From: Trichomonas vaginalis G3
Lineage: Eukaryota; Parabasalia; Trichomonadida; Trichomonadidae
NCBI RefSeq assembly: GCF_026262505.1
Contig: NC_067207.1
Span: forward strand, 18,878,082 to 18,942,081
DNA length: 64,000 nucleotides
Reading direction: 5' to 3'
Both the position numbers and the translations under genes were made by a program. The first letter of the stretch is position 1. The number at the start of each line of letters is the position of its first letter. Under the pieces are notes generated by a model. That model was not told where the DNA came from, made no database searches, and saw nothing but the letters and a program-made list of their open reading frames with translations. Positions 1-10,143 of the stretch are shown piece by piece.

Positions 1-2
1 TT

Positions 3-482
3 CGTGGACCACATCATTGCGAAATTTGGCGAAATATTTTTGTTTCTGTCAAACACAATTCAGAATCATATGTCACTGCAGCTGCTGTTTATATTGCTGA
101 TGCTGTTGTAACGTCCAGAGTAGCTTATTCGATATTCCAAGATACATCTAGCACTTATGTCGTATCTGCAGGCAACAATGGTAAATTAAATGTATTAGGA
201 TGCATATTCTCATCATCTCGTAGCGTCATTTGGGTATTTAAGAGAGTTATGATCACAGATTGCAAATTTAATACAAGAGTTCTTTATCCAACCTTTATTC
301 CCGATGTTCTCTTGAATGCAATGCAAACTCCCTCTGATACCAATATGAATATCTCATTTTTGAATATAAGTTACAATAATCTCGGAATTGCGTTCTTATT
401 ATCCGTTGCAGGAACAATAGCTTTGTCAATTATTCAGCATAAAGCTGTCCAATATATTAATCATCATAAGAAATCTTTGTAA
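3..482 (+). CDS. C-terminal part of a membrane surface protein
   Basis: An open frame enters from the left edge and ends in TAA at 480-482, giving about 159 residues of a longer protein. It is rich in beta-branched and small residues and carries short Cys-containing segments (for example LGCIFSSS and ITDCKF) like those in the right-handed beta-helix (Pmp-like) surface proteins common in trichomonads. A hydrophobic stretch near the C-terminus (GIAFLLSVAGTIALSII) followed by a short basic tail (NHHKKSL) looks like a single membrane anchor with a small cytoplasmic end. The N-terminus lies outside the window, so the family is an inference. Confidence 0.55.
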   Translation, partial: RGPHHCEIWRNIFVSVKHNSESYVTAAAVYIADAVVTSRVAYSIFQDTSSTYVVSAGNNGKLNVLGCIFSSSRSVIWVFKRVMITDCKFNTRVLYPTFIPDVLLNAMQTPSDTNMNISFLNISYNNLGIAFLLSVAGTIALSIIQHKAVQYINHHKKSL

Positions 483-539
483 TTTTTGTTTTTTATATAA
501 AAAAATTGTGTTTTTTTAAAATAATATTACAAACATTTT

Positions 540-1208
540 TTATACAAACAATTTTTCAACATACTCGAAAGCTTGGTTGAGCCACTTTGGAGCTCCAATG
601 AATTTCTTTCCAAATCTGACGTTTGTAACGTCATGGAAGTAGAAGTAGAGATGGCCTAAAACAATACCGATGACATTTGGAATCATGCCCCAGAAGCCCT
701 GGCGATAATAGTTCATAGCAGTGTAGGCAAATGGAGCGTAGGCGGCCTTGATGTTAATTGGAAGGCCCATGATCTGCATGGACATGTTGCCATGATGCTT
801 TGTCCAATAATAGAGGCAAGTCAAAGTAATGATTGGACCGAAGAAGACTTCACGTGTGAAAACGGAAGAAAGGATACTTGAGATAGATACGTAAAGGAGG
901 AATACAACGAATTCAGCTGGCTTTCTTCCGAAAAGATCAACTTCAATAAGTGAAGCAAAGTTAGCGAAGGATAACAAGCTGAAGAGTGTTGCTGGTACAG
1001 CTGGACCGAAGTATAAGAGGCTTGTTATGAGTCTATAGTATTCTTGGTTCTTCATCATAAGATTGAAATCGAAGTAGAGATCTAATGGGCTAGCAAGCTT
1101 TATAACTTGAAGATACATGATAAAGAGTGTACCAAGTAACCATGCGACAGTAATGGGAGCACGGGTAAGATCCATACTTGTGAAAATATTGACAAAATTT
1201 CCCGACAT
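540..1208 (-). CDS. Derlin (Der1-like) ER membrane protein
   Basis: The 222-residue protein has four to six hydrophobic segments and matches the Derlin family along its length. Visible family marks are the early helix after SMDLTRAPIT, the loop YYRLITSLLYFGP (the family usually has WR here, so Tyr replaces Trp), the segment LFGRKPAEFVVFLLYVSIS, and the late GIVLGHLYFYFHDV resembling the conserved GHxYYFLEDV. Derlins are inactive rhomboid relatives that help move misfolded proteins out of the ER for degradation. The length fits the family. The stop is directly followed by A residues, giving TAAA, the reported trichomonad polyadenylation context. Confidence 0.85.
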   Translation of the reverse strand: MSGNFVNIFTSMDLTRAPITVAWLLGTLFIMYLQVIKLASPLDLYFDFNLMMKNQEYYRLITSLLYFGPAVPATLFSLLSFANFASLIEVDLFGRKPAEFVVFLLYVSISSILSSVFTREVFFGPIITLTCLYYWTKHHGNMSMQIMGLPINIKAAYAPFAYTAMNYYRQGFWGMIPNVIGIVLGHLYFYFHDVTNVRFGKKFIGAPKWLNQAFEYVEKLFV

Positions 1209-1975
1209 CGCATTTTGAGAGATCCGGCTAAACAGCCGGAGGTTTTCCCCTCAAAATAAATTGAATAGTTGTAATTATATTTTATAGAAAAATGTTTTTT
1301 TATTCGGTCGCATGGTAGGCTAAAAATCTTTTTTATCATACATATGAAGAACAATAAAATTACAAGATTTTGGGTTGATTTTGTAGATTGTTTGATTTTT
1401 TTGAAAGAGTATACTCAAATTTTATATCAAAATTTTCAGTCAGGTTAACAGTAATTCTCTTAGTTTAGATTCACCTACTAGAGATAATCAAAATTAGCTG
1501 GACAATTTGAGTTTTTAAATAAAAATCACCGTTGTGATATGAGGTTACTAAAATTAATTCTCTTTCTTATATTTGCCTTCTCGGCATCGATAGAATAAAA
1601 AGAAATGCTCCAATTCAAGAAAATGAAGGCTTTATAAATTTGAAAATTTGAAATCTTTCTTTTACTCAATCTAAAATAATAATTTATAATATACATCACC
1701 TATACCTAAGAAAACAGAGTGAAAACATGAAGGAAATGCATCAAAATTGAGGGAAATATTTCGGTTATCTTCTCAAGGCGTCAATTGGACCTAGGAAATG
1801 TTGTTTTCTACCTATGAAAATTTGCTCAACCATTTGCGTTTATAATAAAAAGGAAAAAATTAATTGTCATTATTTCAATATTCGCCATTTTTAAGAGAAT
1901 AAAAACCATAATTTAATCTAACAAAAACAAAATATCTTTATCATACATACGCTGGATTTCTGCTTCAAAATATTC
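1209..1975. other. Intergenic, no gene seen
   Basis: AT-rich spacer between two minus-strand genes. I see no convincing coding frame, RNA gene or repeat; the reading frame at 1100-1354 is only a shadow of the Derlin 5' end. Confidence 0.6.
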
Positions 1976-2575
1976 CTAACAGGAACATTTATTTTCTTTC
2001 TCTGAAGCAAACACTTGGATTTGTGCTCCTGAATTACCTCCATTAAGAGTAGTTTGTTGTCGCAATATCGTTGTTGCGAGTTCCATGAATAAATCGCTAA
2101 TTCCTTCTCCTTCTTTTGCAGAAGTTTCTCTGATCAAATATTTGTTCTGGTCAGCCCATTGTTTAGCCTTTCCGAAAGCTACTTGCTTCTGATCAGTGCA
2201 ATCCGATTTATTTGCAGCAACAGCAATAACTGTATTTGGACCTGCGACATCTCTAAAAGATTTTATCCATTCGGAAAGGTTTTCAAATGATTTCGCGTTG
2301 GTCTCATCGTACACGGCAATAGCGCCAGAAGAATTTCTGAAATAAATTGGACCTAACGATTTAAACTTTTCTTGTCCTGCAGTATCCCATATCTGTACCT
2401 GCAGTATGCGTCCGTCTATTTCTTTCGTAATGATCTGATGAGTTGCACCAATCGTAGAAGCCTGGTTTTCGTTGAAAATACCGAAAACTAGACGATTTAG
2501 GAGACAAGTTTTACCAACAAGTGTGTCTCCTATAACAATAATTCGGCAATTCACAATTGATGAATCGACAAACAT
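1976..2575 (-). CDS. Rab-family small GTPase
   Basis: The 199-residue protein has all the GTP-binding boxes of a Rab: the P-loop GDTLVGKT near residue 17, the switch I Thr in STIGAT, WDTAGQE in switch II, NKSD for guanine recognition and ETSAKEG. It ends in CSC, a CXC motif that Rab geranylgeranyl transferase normally modifies twice, so it should attach to a vesicle membrane. Trichomonads have greatly expanded Rab families, and the exact subfamily cannot be fixed by eye. A VPS9-type protein at 13073-14377 could activate Rab5-like members, but no link to this one is shown. Confidence 0.92.
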   Translation of the reverse strand: MFVDSSIVNCRIIVIGDTLVGKTCLLNRLVFGIFNENQASTIGATHQIITKEIDGRILQVQIWDTAGQEKFKSLGPIYFRNSSGAIAVYDETNAKSFENLSEWIKSFRDVAGPNTVIAVAANKSDCTDQKQVAFGKAKQWADQNKYLIRETSAKEGEGISDLFMELATTILRQQTTLNGGNSGAQIQVFASEKENKCSC

Positions 2576-2864
2576 TTTTTTTTATCCACAAAAGTGTCAA
2601 AATTGAATAATTTTGGAACCTCAAAAATCGAAATATCCTTCTGTCCATATTATTTGAGATATTTTAGTAATATATCCATATAAATCTCATCAGGTTCAGG
2701 AAAACTCCTCAATAAATCCAATATGAAATCTGATAACTAAAAAGTAAGCGAATTAGACGAAGTCTATTTATTATCATTGCCGAATGTAATAATTTGGCAT
2801 TGAATTAGAACAATATTTTAAAAATGAAATAAAAAATTCCGAAAAATAATTCCAATATGAAATC

Positions 2865-4262
2865 TTATGTATAAGTTGTATTCTGTGTAATCAATGTTGC
2901 CTCATCCAATGGAGATTCTTTCTTCTTGCAGCAAGATTTTCCTGTTGGGTCCCTTGAAATTGCAGCAGCGATACCAGAAACAGCGAATGAGACGCAGCTG
3001 AAGAGCCAAACGCCATTTCTGTAGCCTTCCCATGTATATTTCGGAATTCCTGAAGGTGTTGGCGTTGATCCTTTCATTGGAACAAGCCATGACGAAACGA
3101 GTTGGTAAATTGCAACGAAAAGGAATAAGAAGAGGTTGGCAGAACCAACGGCTGAACCTGCAACCATTGGTGGGTAATATTCAGAAACTAAAGGATAAGA
3201 AATTGAACTGATAGTTAATGTAAAGATACCGATGACAACAAGAACAGCCCAAAGCTCAATATTGTTCAATTTGTCACCTTTGAAGTACATAACAGTAGAA
3301 ACGCCTAAAGAAGCGATAGAAGAAAGGATCATGATCCATTTCTTAAGGTTGAACGCCTGAGCAATGTAAGGTAAAGTAAGAGAACCAGTAAAAACGCCTA
3401 CGTGTAATGCGAGTAATGTATTTGATTTCTGTTCATTGTTGTAGTTGTAGACATCAGTAAGGAATGGTCCACCCCAATATCCGCCGATATTAAGGAATGG
3501 ACAGCAAACAGTTACTGTAAATACGACGATAACCCAAAATTGCCAATATGTGACAACTTCTTTGATATTCTTGAGAAGGAGAGAGCATTTCTGTCCCATG
3601 CGCATATCTTTGTCGGCAGAAATCGGAGGTTCGTTGACTGGCTCGTATCCTTGACGTTCTGGACTTCCTCTTGTAAATATGAGGATAATTAATGCGCAAA
3701 ACGCAGAAGCTCCTGATAGAGAGTAGAAAGCTGCTCTCCATCCGTATTTCTCGCAAAAAATAGCTAATGGAGTTGCAGCTCCAGCACCACCAATGCAAGA
3801 TACAGCCATTAGAATACCAAGAAGAGTAGGTAATTGATGTAACTTGAACCAATTCGCTGATATTCTCATAACAGAAACGTATGTTGGGCCGCAACCGAAT
3901 CCGACTAAAAATCTACCGACAATACCTATCTGGATTTTAGTAGAGAAGCCACAAATAGCAGAACCAATTGCAGAAATCAAGCCGAATATACCTAAAACTC
4001 TGCAAGGATCGAACAAATCTGCCATTAAACCTGCAAATGGCTGCATCAATGCATATGGATAGAAATAGCATGATGAGAATACAGCAAGCTTCTGAGTTGT
4101 AACGCCATAGGCTTGAGCCATGTCTTCTACAACAACTGAAGGACATAATTTCTGGAATTGGACAATGGCATAGAGAAATGATGGAACAGCGTATGTCAGT
4201 ACTCTCATGAAATGAAATTTCCATGAGCGCTTTTCGGGAGTAGCATCAAGTGGGTTTTCCAT
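2865..4262 (-). CDS. Major facilitator superfamily transporter
   Basis: The 465-residue protein has about twelve hydrophobic segments in two halves joined by a hydrophilic central loop (around GSPERQGYEPVNEPPISADK). The first half has MFS-like features: ADLFDPCRVLGIFG after helix 2, a position equivalent to the usual GxxaDrxGrr loop, and GRFLVGFGCGPTYVSVMR in helix 4. The Lys/Cys-rich tail (GKSCCKKKES) is cytoplasmic. The closest general pattern is that of eukaryotic transporters for organic anions or nucleoside-like solutes, but the substrate cannot be read from the sequence. Start ATG at 4260-4262 follows an A-rich leader. Confidence 0.85.
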   Translation of the reverse strand: MENPLDATPEKRSWKFHFMRVLTYAVPSFLYAIVQFQKLCPSVVVEDMAQAYGVTTQKLAVFSSCYFYPYALMQPFAGLMADLFDPCRVLGIFGLISAIGSAICGFSTKIQIGIVGRFLVGFGCGPTYVSVMRISANWFKLHQLPTLLGILMAVSCIGGAGAATPLAIFCEKYGWRAAFYSLSGASAFCALIILIFTRGSPERQGYEPVNEPPISADKDMRMGQKCSLLLKNIKEVVTYWQFWVIVVFTVTVCCPFLNIGGYWGGPFLTDVYNYNNEQKSNTLLALHVGVFTGSLTLPYIAQAFNLKKWIMILSSIASLGVSTVMYFKGDKLNNIELWAVLVVIGIFTLTISSISYPLVSEYYPPMVAGSAVGSANLFLFLFVAIYQLVSSWLVPMKGSTPTPSGIPKYTWEGYRNGVWLFSCVSFAVSGIAAAISRDPTGKSCCKKKESPLDEATLITQNTTYT

Positions 4263-4966
4263 TTGACTTTTTTTATTTTTTGAATCCTAAAAAGCGGTTA
4301 TAAAAATTTTATGATGACTTTTGATATAATTTGATTTTAAAATACTCGGCTATCCCTATTTAATATGGAAGATTGATGAGGCATTCAATTTGTCGTTTCT
4401 GCCAATTTCTCCTCAAGACATTTCAATGATGCCATGTGATAAAAAGTGGTTCATTAGATTGGCAAATCACAATTATTAATATTTTTGGGTACGATGCACC
4501 TTCGGAATTGAAAATTCAACGCAAAATTTAGAAAAAAAGACAAAATATGCTGTCAATATTCTCTAATTTGTATGGTTTCTGGTATAATTCATATTTATCC
4601 GAGCAACTAACTTTGAATGGGCTGTGGAGAATCCAAAGATAAAAAAAATTAAACTTCGATTGATTTTAAATCTATACCATCATGATCACATTGTTGATTG
4701 TCTGAATATTTTAAGGCTTATATGCCGAAATACGATAATTACAATATGAAATATTAGAAATGTGCAGATAATCTATCAGCAGCTATAGAAACTTAGCGCC
4801 ACTGAGCAAAATAGTGAGATTTAAGATTCAAATTTGAAGATTTGAAGAAAATATTAGATTTCGAAAAAAAATTGAAGTCTGGAATCTTAAAACTAAGTAT
4901 AATAAAATTGGTTTAATAAAATTACAAACAATGAAAAGTGCAATATAAATAAAAATAAAGATAAAA
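4263..4966. other. Intergenic, no gene seen
   Basis: A 0.7-kb AT-rich spacer between two minus-strand genes. No open frame of note, RNA gene or repeat was found. Confidence 0.6.
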
Positions 4967-6160
4967 TCACAAAGTTATGATTTTGTCAGAAGCGAGTAAA
5001 GAATAATTGACTTCAAGCGGAGGAGATAATTCTCCACCATATTCTGTATCGTATAAGTCAAGTTGTAATCCTAAATCTTGTAAACCTTCATTCCAGCCTT
5101 CAATGAAAATTCCGCGGCTGTGGATAAGGTTTTTAAATAGAGTAATCGAAACATCGCGGCGTTTGTTCTGGGCGAGCTCTAGAATCCGTAAATTGAGCTG
5201 AGATTGGCAAATATAGTCGTAGAGTTCATCGTTGCTCATGTAATCGAACTGTTTGAATATGGACATTTTCAGACGTGATCCTATAGCTGGATCAAAGATT
5301 TTTGACAAGATATTTTCATCTTTTGTTCTTAAAATTAACAATGCGTAGCTGAGAATGCAGTCAGTATACTCGTAATTTTCCAGGAATATTTTAGAATATT
5401 TTTCAATCATTTCGATGGGAATTTGGTAATCGAATAAATTTATGTGATATAACAGCATAAAAGTCGTTATTATTTTGTACAACTTCGTGGTTTTGTCATT
5501 AAGTATTTCGAAAAGTACTTCTACGACCTGATCGTTTTGGAAATTTAAAATAAAATCTGGAGAATTTTTAAATACGTTCATAACTGCGCAGCCAACGAAC
5601 GATTCTTTCTGGTCACGAATTGCTATAGCCAGTTTCATCGCAAATTCTGTATTTATGTTAATAAATCTCGGATATTCGATTAAAATTGAAGAAAGGAGTT
5701 CTTTTTGAGCGAACGTGTAACAATTGTTAATAAGCCAATTTTCGAAATCTGGTATATCTCGCAGAAATTCTCCACGAGTATATTTCGCCATTGATAAAAC
5801 AATTTTAAGAAAATTACCAGATATCTGGGGGTCTCTCACCTCGGACAAATTTACAAATTCGAAAATCTTTGACATATATACCATATTCATCATAATTGGA
5901 GACATAACGCCCGTAGTTTGAGATGTTAAAAGAATCAGCGCTGATTTAAGAATTTGATTGTAATTTTCAAGTTGACAATATTTATTCGTGAGGACTATAT
6001 CCATTAGAATAGCCATATTCTCTTTGCTTGTTATAAATTTTACGAATTGAGGACATGAGTTGCGAATTGCTGCCATTAAGCAAGGTTCGCAAAGAACTCT
6101 AAATATCGTCGCATCCGTTTGATTTAGGAGATCAAGCATGGGCTGAAAAGTTTTATTCAT
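4967..6160 (-). CDS. Unknown helical protein, trichomonad-type
   Basis: This intact 397-residue protein has no family I recognise. It is soluble, Leu/Ile/Phe rich and looks all-helical, with repeated helical pairs similar to armadillo/HEAT-like solenoids (for example FRVLCEPCLMAAIRNSCPQF and IMMNMVYMSKIFEFVNLSEV). No signal peptide or membrane segment is visible. The gene at 44179-44952 has the same general look (Phe/Tyr/Leu-rich, Asp-poor core, acidic tail) but clear homology cannot be shown by eye. Base composition is like that of its neighbours, so it is probably a genuine host gene. Confidence 0.6.
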   Translation of the reverse strand: MNKTFQPMLDLLNQTDATIFRVLCEPCLMAAIRNSCPQFVKFITSKENMAILMDIVLTNKYCQLENYNQILKSALILLTSQTTGVMSPIMMNMVYMSKIFEFVNLSEVRDPQISGNFLKIVLSMAKYTRGEFLRDIPDFENWLINNCYTFAQKELLSSILIEYPRFININTEFAMKLAIAIRDQKESFVGCAVMNVFKNSPDFILNFQNDQVVEVLFEILNDKTTKLYKIITTFMLLYHINLFDYQIPIEMIEKYSKIFLENYEYTDCILSYALLILRTKDENILSKIFDPAIGSRLKMSIFKQFDYMSNDELYDYICQSQLNLRILELAQNKRRDVSITLFKNLIHSRGIFIEGWNEGLQDLGLQLDLYDTEYGGELSPPLEVNYSLLASDKIITL

Positions 6161-6644
6161 TGGTAACGACGATAAAAAATTGGTTTTTAAAAAAGTGGCA
6201 AAAAAAATTCGACAATAATGTGTGAATTTTAGGAAATTCGAAAATAATACTATCAGCTAGTCTATATTTTCATGTAAAATTTGAGATTTTAGATAAGATT
6301 TGATTATTGAATAGAAAGGGAAATTGCTGATGCTAGGTTTAACCATTGAATCACTGTTATATATTTCATTCCTTTTGAGAAACGTGATTTTCAAAAATAT
6401 GAATTTGATTTTTTTATTACGTATCAAATTGGCCGTTACTTAATTAGATTGTTTGATTGGGAACATTGCAATAAAAAATCATAATTTCAGAAAAATAGTC
6501 TTTATTGCTCTAAAATCTCTTTTATACTGGTGCATTTAATGTGGTTATCATTGTAATATGTATATCCTTAGGTGAAAAAATGGTAATGCTTAAATAGATT
6601 TTGTGTTGAAATTGATTCAATAAATAATTTTTATTATTTATTTT
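6161..6644. other. Intergenic, no gene seen
   Basis: AT-rich spacer of about 0.48 kb between minus-strand genes; nothing supported. Confidence 0.6.
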
Positions 6645-7757
6645 TTATACATTGACACCAGATCCTGAGTCTTCATCATCCTTTGCAGAACCTACATTGC
6701 TTGAGCCTTTCTTGCAGCTGCAGCAGCTGCAGCAGCAGCAGCAGCAGCAGAAAATGATAATGATGATGATAACAATAATGAGGATGATGACAATAACAAT
6801 AACTGCAATTTCCCAAGCTGGGAAGCTACTTCCTGGAGGTGGATTCTCTTTTGTATCTTCTTCAACTTCTTTCTTAGACTTTAATGAGGCATCTCCTTTA
6901 AGATAATATTCCTTATCTTCATCGAAGAAGAATTCTTCATCTTCTGAAGAAGACTTGGGTTCTGATATAGAAACAGTAATTGTTTGTGATCCCTTCTTAT
7001 CAATCTTATAGCTATCATTTATTTTGCCATCTTTCTTATCTGTCTGAATCTTTGTTTGTAATTCTGACATATTAACAAGAGAGAGGGAGAATTCTTGAGA
7101 AGGTGCAAAAGATAAAGCCTTACCTGTTCCTGTGTTCTTTTCCTGTTTTTTACCATCAGCAAAAACATAGAGTGAATCTGGTGATACTGTAATTGTTCTG
7201 CTCTTTGATCCAATATGAGTACTGATAAAAGTAGAAGAATTCATGACCCTTTTGACTTTATTGTTCTTTGAGCTTATATGAAATTCCATACTGTATGATT
7301 TAGAAAATGATTGTTTCTTCTTTGTTGATAAATAGGAATCAAATATATTATCAACATACAAATCAGATTCCTCAAGTTTTTGATGACCTGATGGTGTTAT
7401 TGATATGAATTGAATTTTGCATTTCTTTGAACTATCCTTGCATGCAACTTTTGAAACTGGAATAACTTTTGGTGAGATAGGACCAGAAACCAAAAATGGT
7501 GATTCTGCAAACTTTGTCTCATAAATAGAAGTGTTTTCAGGATTGAAGTATGTTGCATTAACTGTATATGCTGCATTTCCTGCAATGGCATATGTTTTAT
7601 AGAAGCAAATTATTTCACCAGCTTCAAGTTCTTTAGTGTAAAGTGTAGTAAAGTTCATAGTTTTTTCTAATTTTTTGTCGCATTCTGGATAAACATGTGT
7701 GAAATTAGGTACTATCATATCGGTTGGAAGTGATCCAGCAAGGAGTTGCCGAAACAT
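6645..7757 (-). CDS. Surface protein with poly-Cys membrane anchor
   Basis: The 370-residue protein has an N-terminal region of beta-rich sequence with several N-glycosylation sites (NFT, NAT, NTS, NSS) and paired Cys (CKDSSKKC), then a charged stalk (SSSEDEEFFFDEDKEY, KKEVEEDTKENPPP), then a membrane helix made almost only of Ile and Val, and at once a run of Cys (FCCCCCCCSCCSCKK) ahead of a short acidic tail. This is the layout of a type I surface protein whose cytoplasmic Cys cluster could be palmitoylated. The N-terminus is only weakly signal-like. An initiator-like TCATTT lies about a dozen bases before the ATG. The Cys/anchor codons create a CTG/CAG and CAT-type microsatellite. Confidence 0.7.
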   Translation of the reverse strand: MFRQLLAGSLPTDMIVPNFTHVYPECDKKLEKTMNFTTLYTKELEAGEIICFYKTYAIAGNAAYTVNATYFNPENTSIYETKFAESPFLVSGPISPKVIPVSKVACKDSSKKCKIQFISITPSGHQKLEESDLYVDNIFDSYLSTKKKQSFSKSYSMEFHISSKNNKVKRVMNSSTFISTHIGSKSRTITVSPDSLYVFADGKKQEKNTGTGKALSFAPSQEFSLSLVNMSELQTKIQTDKKDGKINDSYKIDKKGSQTITVSISEPKSSSEDEEFFFDEDKEYYLKGDASLKSKKEVEEDTKENPPPGSSFPAWEIAVIVIVIILIIVIIIIIIFCCCCCCCSCCSCKKGSSNVGSAKDDEDSGSGVNV

Positions 7758-8482
7758 TATTAGGAAATGAAATAGAAAGGCTAAGAATTATTGAAAGAAT
7801 GTGAATAATTGAAATAAATAAATTATTTTTTGCGTAAAATGGAAGGCATCTTTACCGAGATAGATAAAATGCCAATTGGAAATAAGGGTTCAATTATTAA
7901 ACTTTGAATTATTTTTCATGAAAAATAATTGAAATGAGTACGTTTTTCTTGAACAATTTTAAAATAAGGTCAGAGTTAATTTTGGAGAACAAAAGAATGT
8001 TTTCTAACTCGAATCAGGTGAGAATTATGTTCTGGGTGATATCTATTCAAAATGCTTTTTGAAAGTATTAAAATGAAAAATAGAGCTAAATAATATGAAA
8101 CGTATTATATAAAAAGAACATGATTCATGAATTGATTTCGTGTGTTTGACTGTCATAAAGATAAAACGGAATTTTGGACGTGTGGTAATTGAATTATTTT
8201 GAAATGATAAAAAATAATGATCAGAAAATATATGATGTCATAAATATAAATATAGCTGTATTTCCACAAATAAGATAGATATTTTATAAGAAATCAAATT
8301 TGAGAGGATGTTGGTTTTGAATAAGATTCACAAAAGTGAAGCAATTTAAGAGGGATTTATATGTGGTGAAGTGTGGTTAAATAATAAAAAAAATACGAAA
8401 ATGAAATTGGAAATTGAGGAAAATATAAAAAATCTACAGGAAAATAAAATATAAATTAGAATCTTTTAATTTGACATTTAGT
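7758..8482. other. Intergenic, no gene seen
   Basis: AT-rich spacer upstream of the surface-protein gene and next to the TTAA-flanked element; no coding frame or RNA seen. Confidence 0.55.
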
Positions 8483-8486
8483 TTAA

Positions 8487-9523
8487 GGGTGCGCCCGGGA
8501 GGATCATGTAAACTTCAGAATTTAGAACCTTAATTTTTAAGCAATAACTTGGTACCTAAATAGGTAGGAAAACTCTAAAAATATCAAAAAATACAACTTG
8601 GCTCCATAATAATCCTGTCATGGTGGCAGTTTGTATCCCCTAGTATTTTCCTCTTGAATCTCTTTTTCTGTCGAAATTAAATTCAAATCTCAGAAGTAGA
8701 AGTGAATAATCGACTTATTACTGCTATTATACGAATAAATAAATTCATTATATTATTTTTATTTACATAATATCTGTTTGAAGTCCATAATTCTATAAAT
8801 TTTTCTTCAAAAACATTACAATCTTGATAGTTTTGATACTGTTTAATAGGTTTTTGGCACCTTATTTAGTATTTACTACGTATAGAGTCGATCTGAACTT
8901 AATTTTCGGAAATTTAAAATATTTATTATAAGTAAAATTTGATTTGAAATTTATGTTTAACTACTCATATCTTGCATTATCCTGAGTAGCTTTTGTAAAA
9001 ATTCATCAAAAAAGATTTTAACGTGCTTAAATTTTTATTTTTTAAAATAATGCATATTATTATATAACTAGCATATTTACAAATTTTAGTGCTTTCAAAA
9101 ATTTAATCCTCCTCCTCTCAAATAAACGTACATCCGGGGGCCTGTTTTTTGCAAAAAATAAAATTTCATTTTTTATGCTTAAAAAGTCAGAATTTTTATT
9201 TGCTTCTGGGATATATGATGGCTATATCAGATGCCCATTCTTTTTGATACTCAACATTAAACATAAAACTTAGCCGTTAAGGCTCTTCTGAAAATATTTT
9301 TTTTCCGAAAAATTTTCGAAAAAAATCAAAAAATTTAAAAATCCCCGAATCTGCAGGGATTTTAAAAAATTCTTTTTAGTAAAACTTAAGGATATTGTAT
9401 CAGATATATTGGTATGGGCAAATTCAATTGCAATCCAATATTCATCGAGATATTAAGTTAACGAATCTTTCAAAATTGAGAGGGTAATCCTCCTCTCAAA
9501 TAAACGTACATGCGGGTGCACCC
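8487..9523. mobile_element. Non-autonomous TTAA-flanked DNA transposon, about 1.04 kb
   Basis: The left end reads TTAA then GGGTGCGCCCG, and the right end reads CGGGTGCACCC then TTAA. The 11-bp terminal inverted repeats differ at one base and both are flanked by TTAA (8483-8486 and 9524-9527), the target duplication used by piggyBac-type and a few other cut-and-paste elements. The interior has no open frame long enough for a transposase, so it must depend on another copy. A 35-bp subterminal block near the right end is repeated at 9104-9141. The family is inferred from the TTAA sites; the GGGTGC terminus is not the usual piggyBac CCC start. Confidence 0.65.
9104..9141 (+). repeat. Internal copy of the element's right subterminal block
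   Basis: The stretch TAATCCTCC...CTCTCAAATAAACGTACAT...GGG is repeated in the same orientation at 9485-9519, where it runs into the right terminal repeat. The internal copy ends in a degenerate form of the terminus (CCGGGGGCC). It may be an older end of the element or a partial tandem duplication. Confidence 0.7.
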
Positions 9524-9617
9524 TTAAAGAGTTATTTTCTTGAAATAAAATATTCGTCAAATCACAGAATTACATTATTTATTATCTCATATATAATATT
9601 GACAATAATTACGGTGA

Positions 9618-9699
9618 GGCACTATGGCCGAGTGGTTAAGGCGTGGGATTTGAGTCCCCATGGGCTTGTCCCTCATCGGTTCAAATCCGGTTGGTGTCG
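9618..9699 (+). tRNA. tRNA-Ser (anticodon UGA)
   Basis: An 82-nt cloverleaf can be drawn by hand. The 7-bp acceptor GGCACTA pairs with TGGTGTC using two G-U pairs, followed by discriminator G, as in serine tRNAs. The D arm is GCC/GGC around GAGTGGTTAA, and the anticodon loop TTTGAGT has TGA at 9651-9653. A long class II variable arm has a GGG/CCC stem. The T arm is ATCGG, loop TTCAAAT, CCGGT. The one oddity is an A-C mismatch at the loop-closing pair of the anticodon stem. CCA is not encoded, as is normal for eukaryotes. A and B box promoters lie in the D and T arms (TGGCCGAGTGG, GGTTCAAATCC). Confidence 0.93.
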
Positions 9700-9700
9700 A

Positions 9701-9706
9701 TTTTTT
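9701..9706 (+). terminator. RNA polymerase III T-run terminator
   Basis: Six T residues start two bases after the discriminator of the tRNA, the normal polymerase III stop signal. Confidence 0.85.
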
Positions 9707-10143
9707 GTTTTCTTAGAACTATTGCTGGTGATTGGTAATAGTTCAAATTCTACCTAGTTTGATGTACTATATTCTCATCTACACTTTATTTTTTCATTTT
9801 TCTTGCCTTAATAAGTCTTTCACATCAAATTAATCTCATAACATTTCTCCTAAATCATATATACTAAGTTATCTAGGCATTTAATCTAACTGATTATACA
9901 AATTTCATCAATGATCAATCTATTTTGAACAATAATGTTTTTTTTTAGAACTCCTTCTTTCTCTGTTATTTTGGAGGTTAGAAATGATACTATTTATTTA
10001 CATGTCATGCATGGAGTATGTAATTGTTGAATTCTATCGAACCATAATCTCAGATATTTCCAGTAGAATCTACATATCCAAATCATTATTCAAAAAAAAT
10101 TTCAAATATTTTATATTTATAACCTTGTTTAAAATATTTATAT
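9707..10143. other. Intergenic, no gene seen
   Basis: AT-rich spacer between the tRNA and the 3' end of the chaperonin gene. The 60-residue frame at 9984-10166 has no coding character. Confidence 0.6.

Noticed and set aside
6652-6906. A Gln-rich small protein on the plus strand
   Set aside because: It is the reverse reading of the poly-Cys and Ile/Val anchor codons of the minus-strand surface gene.
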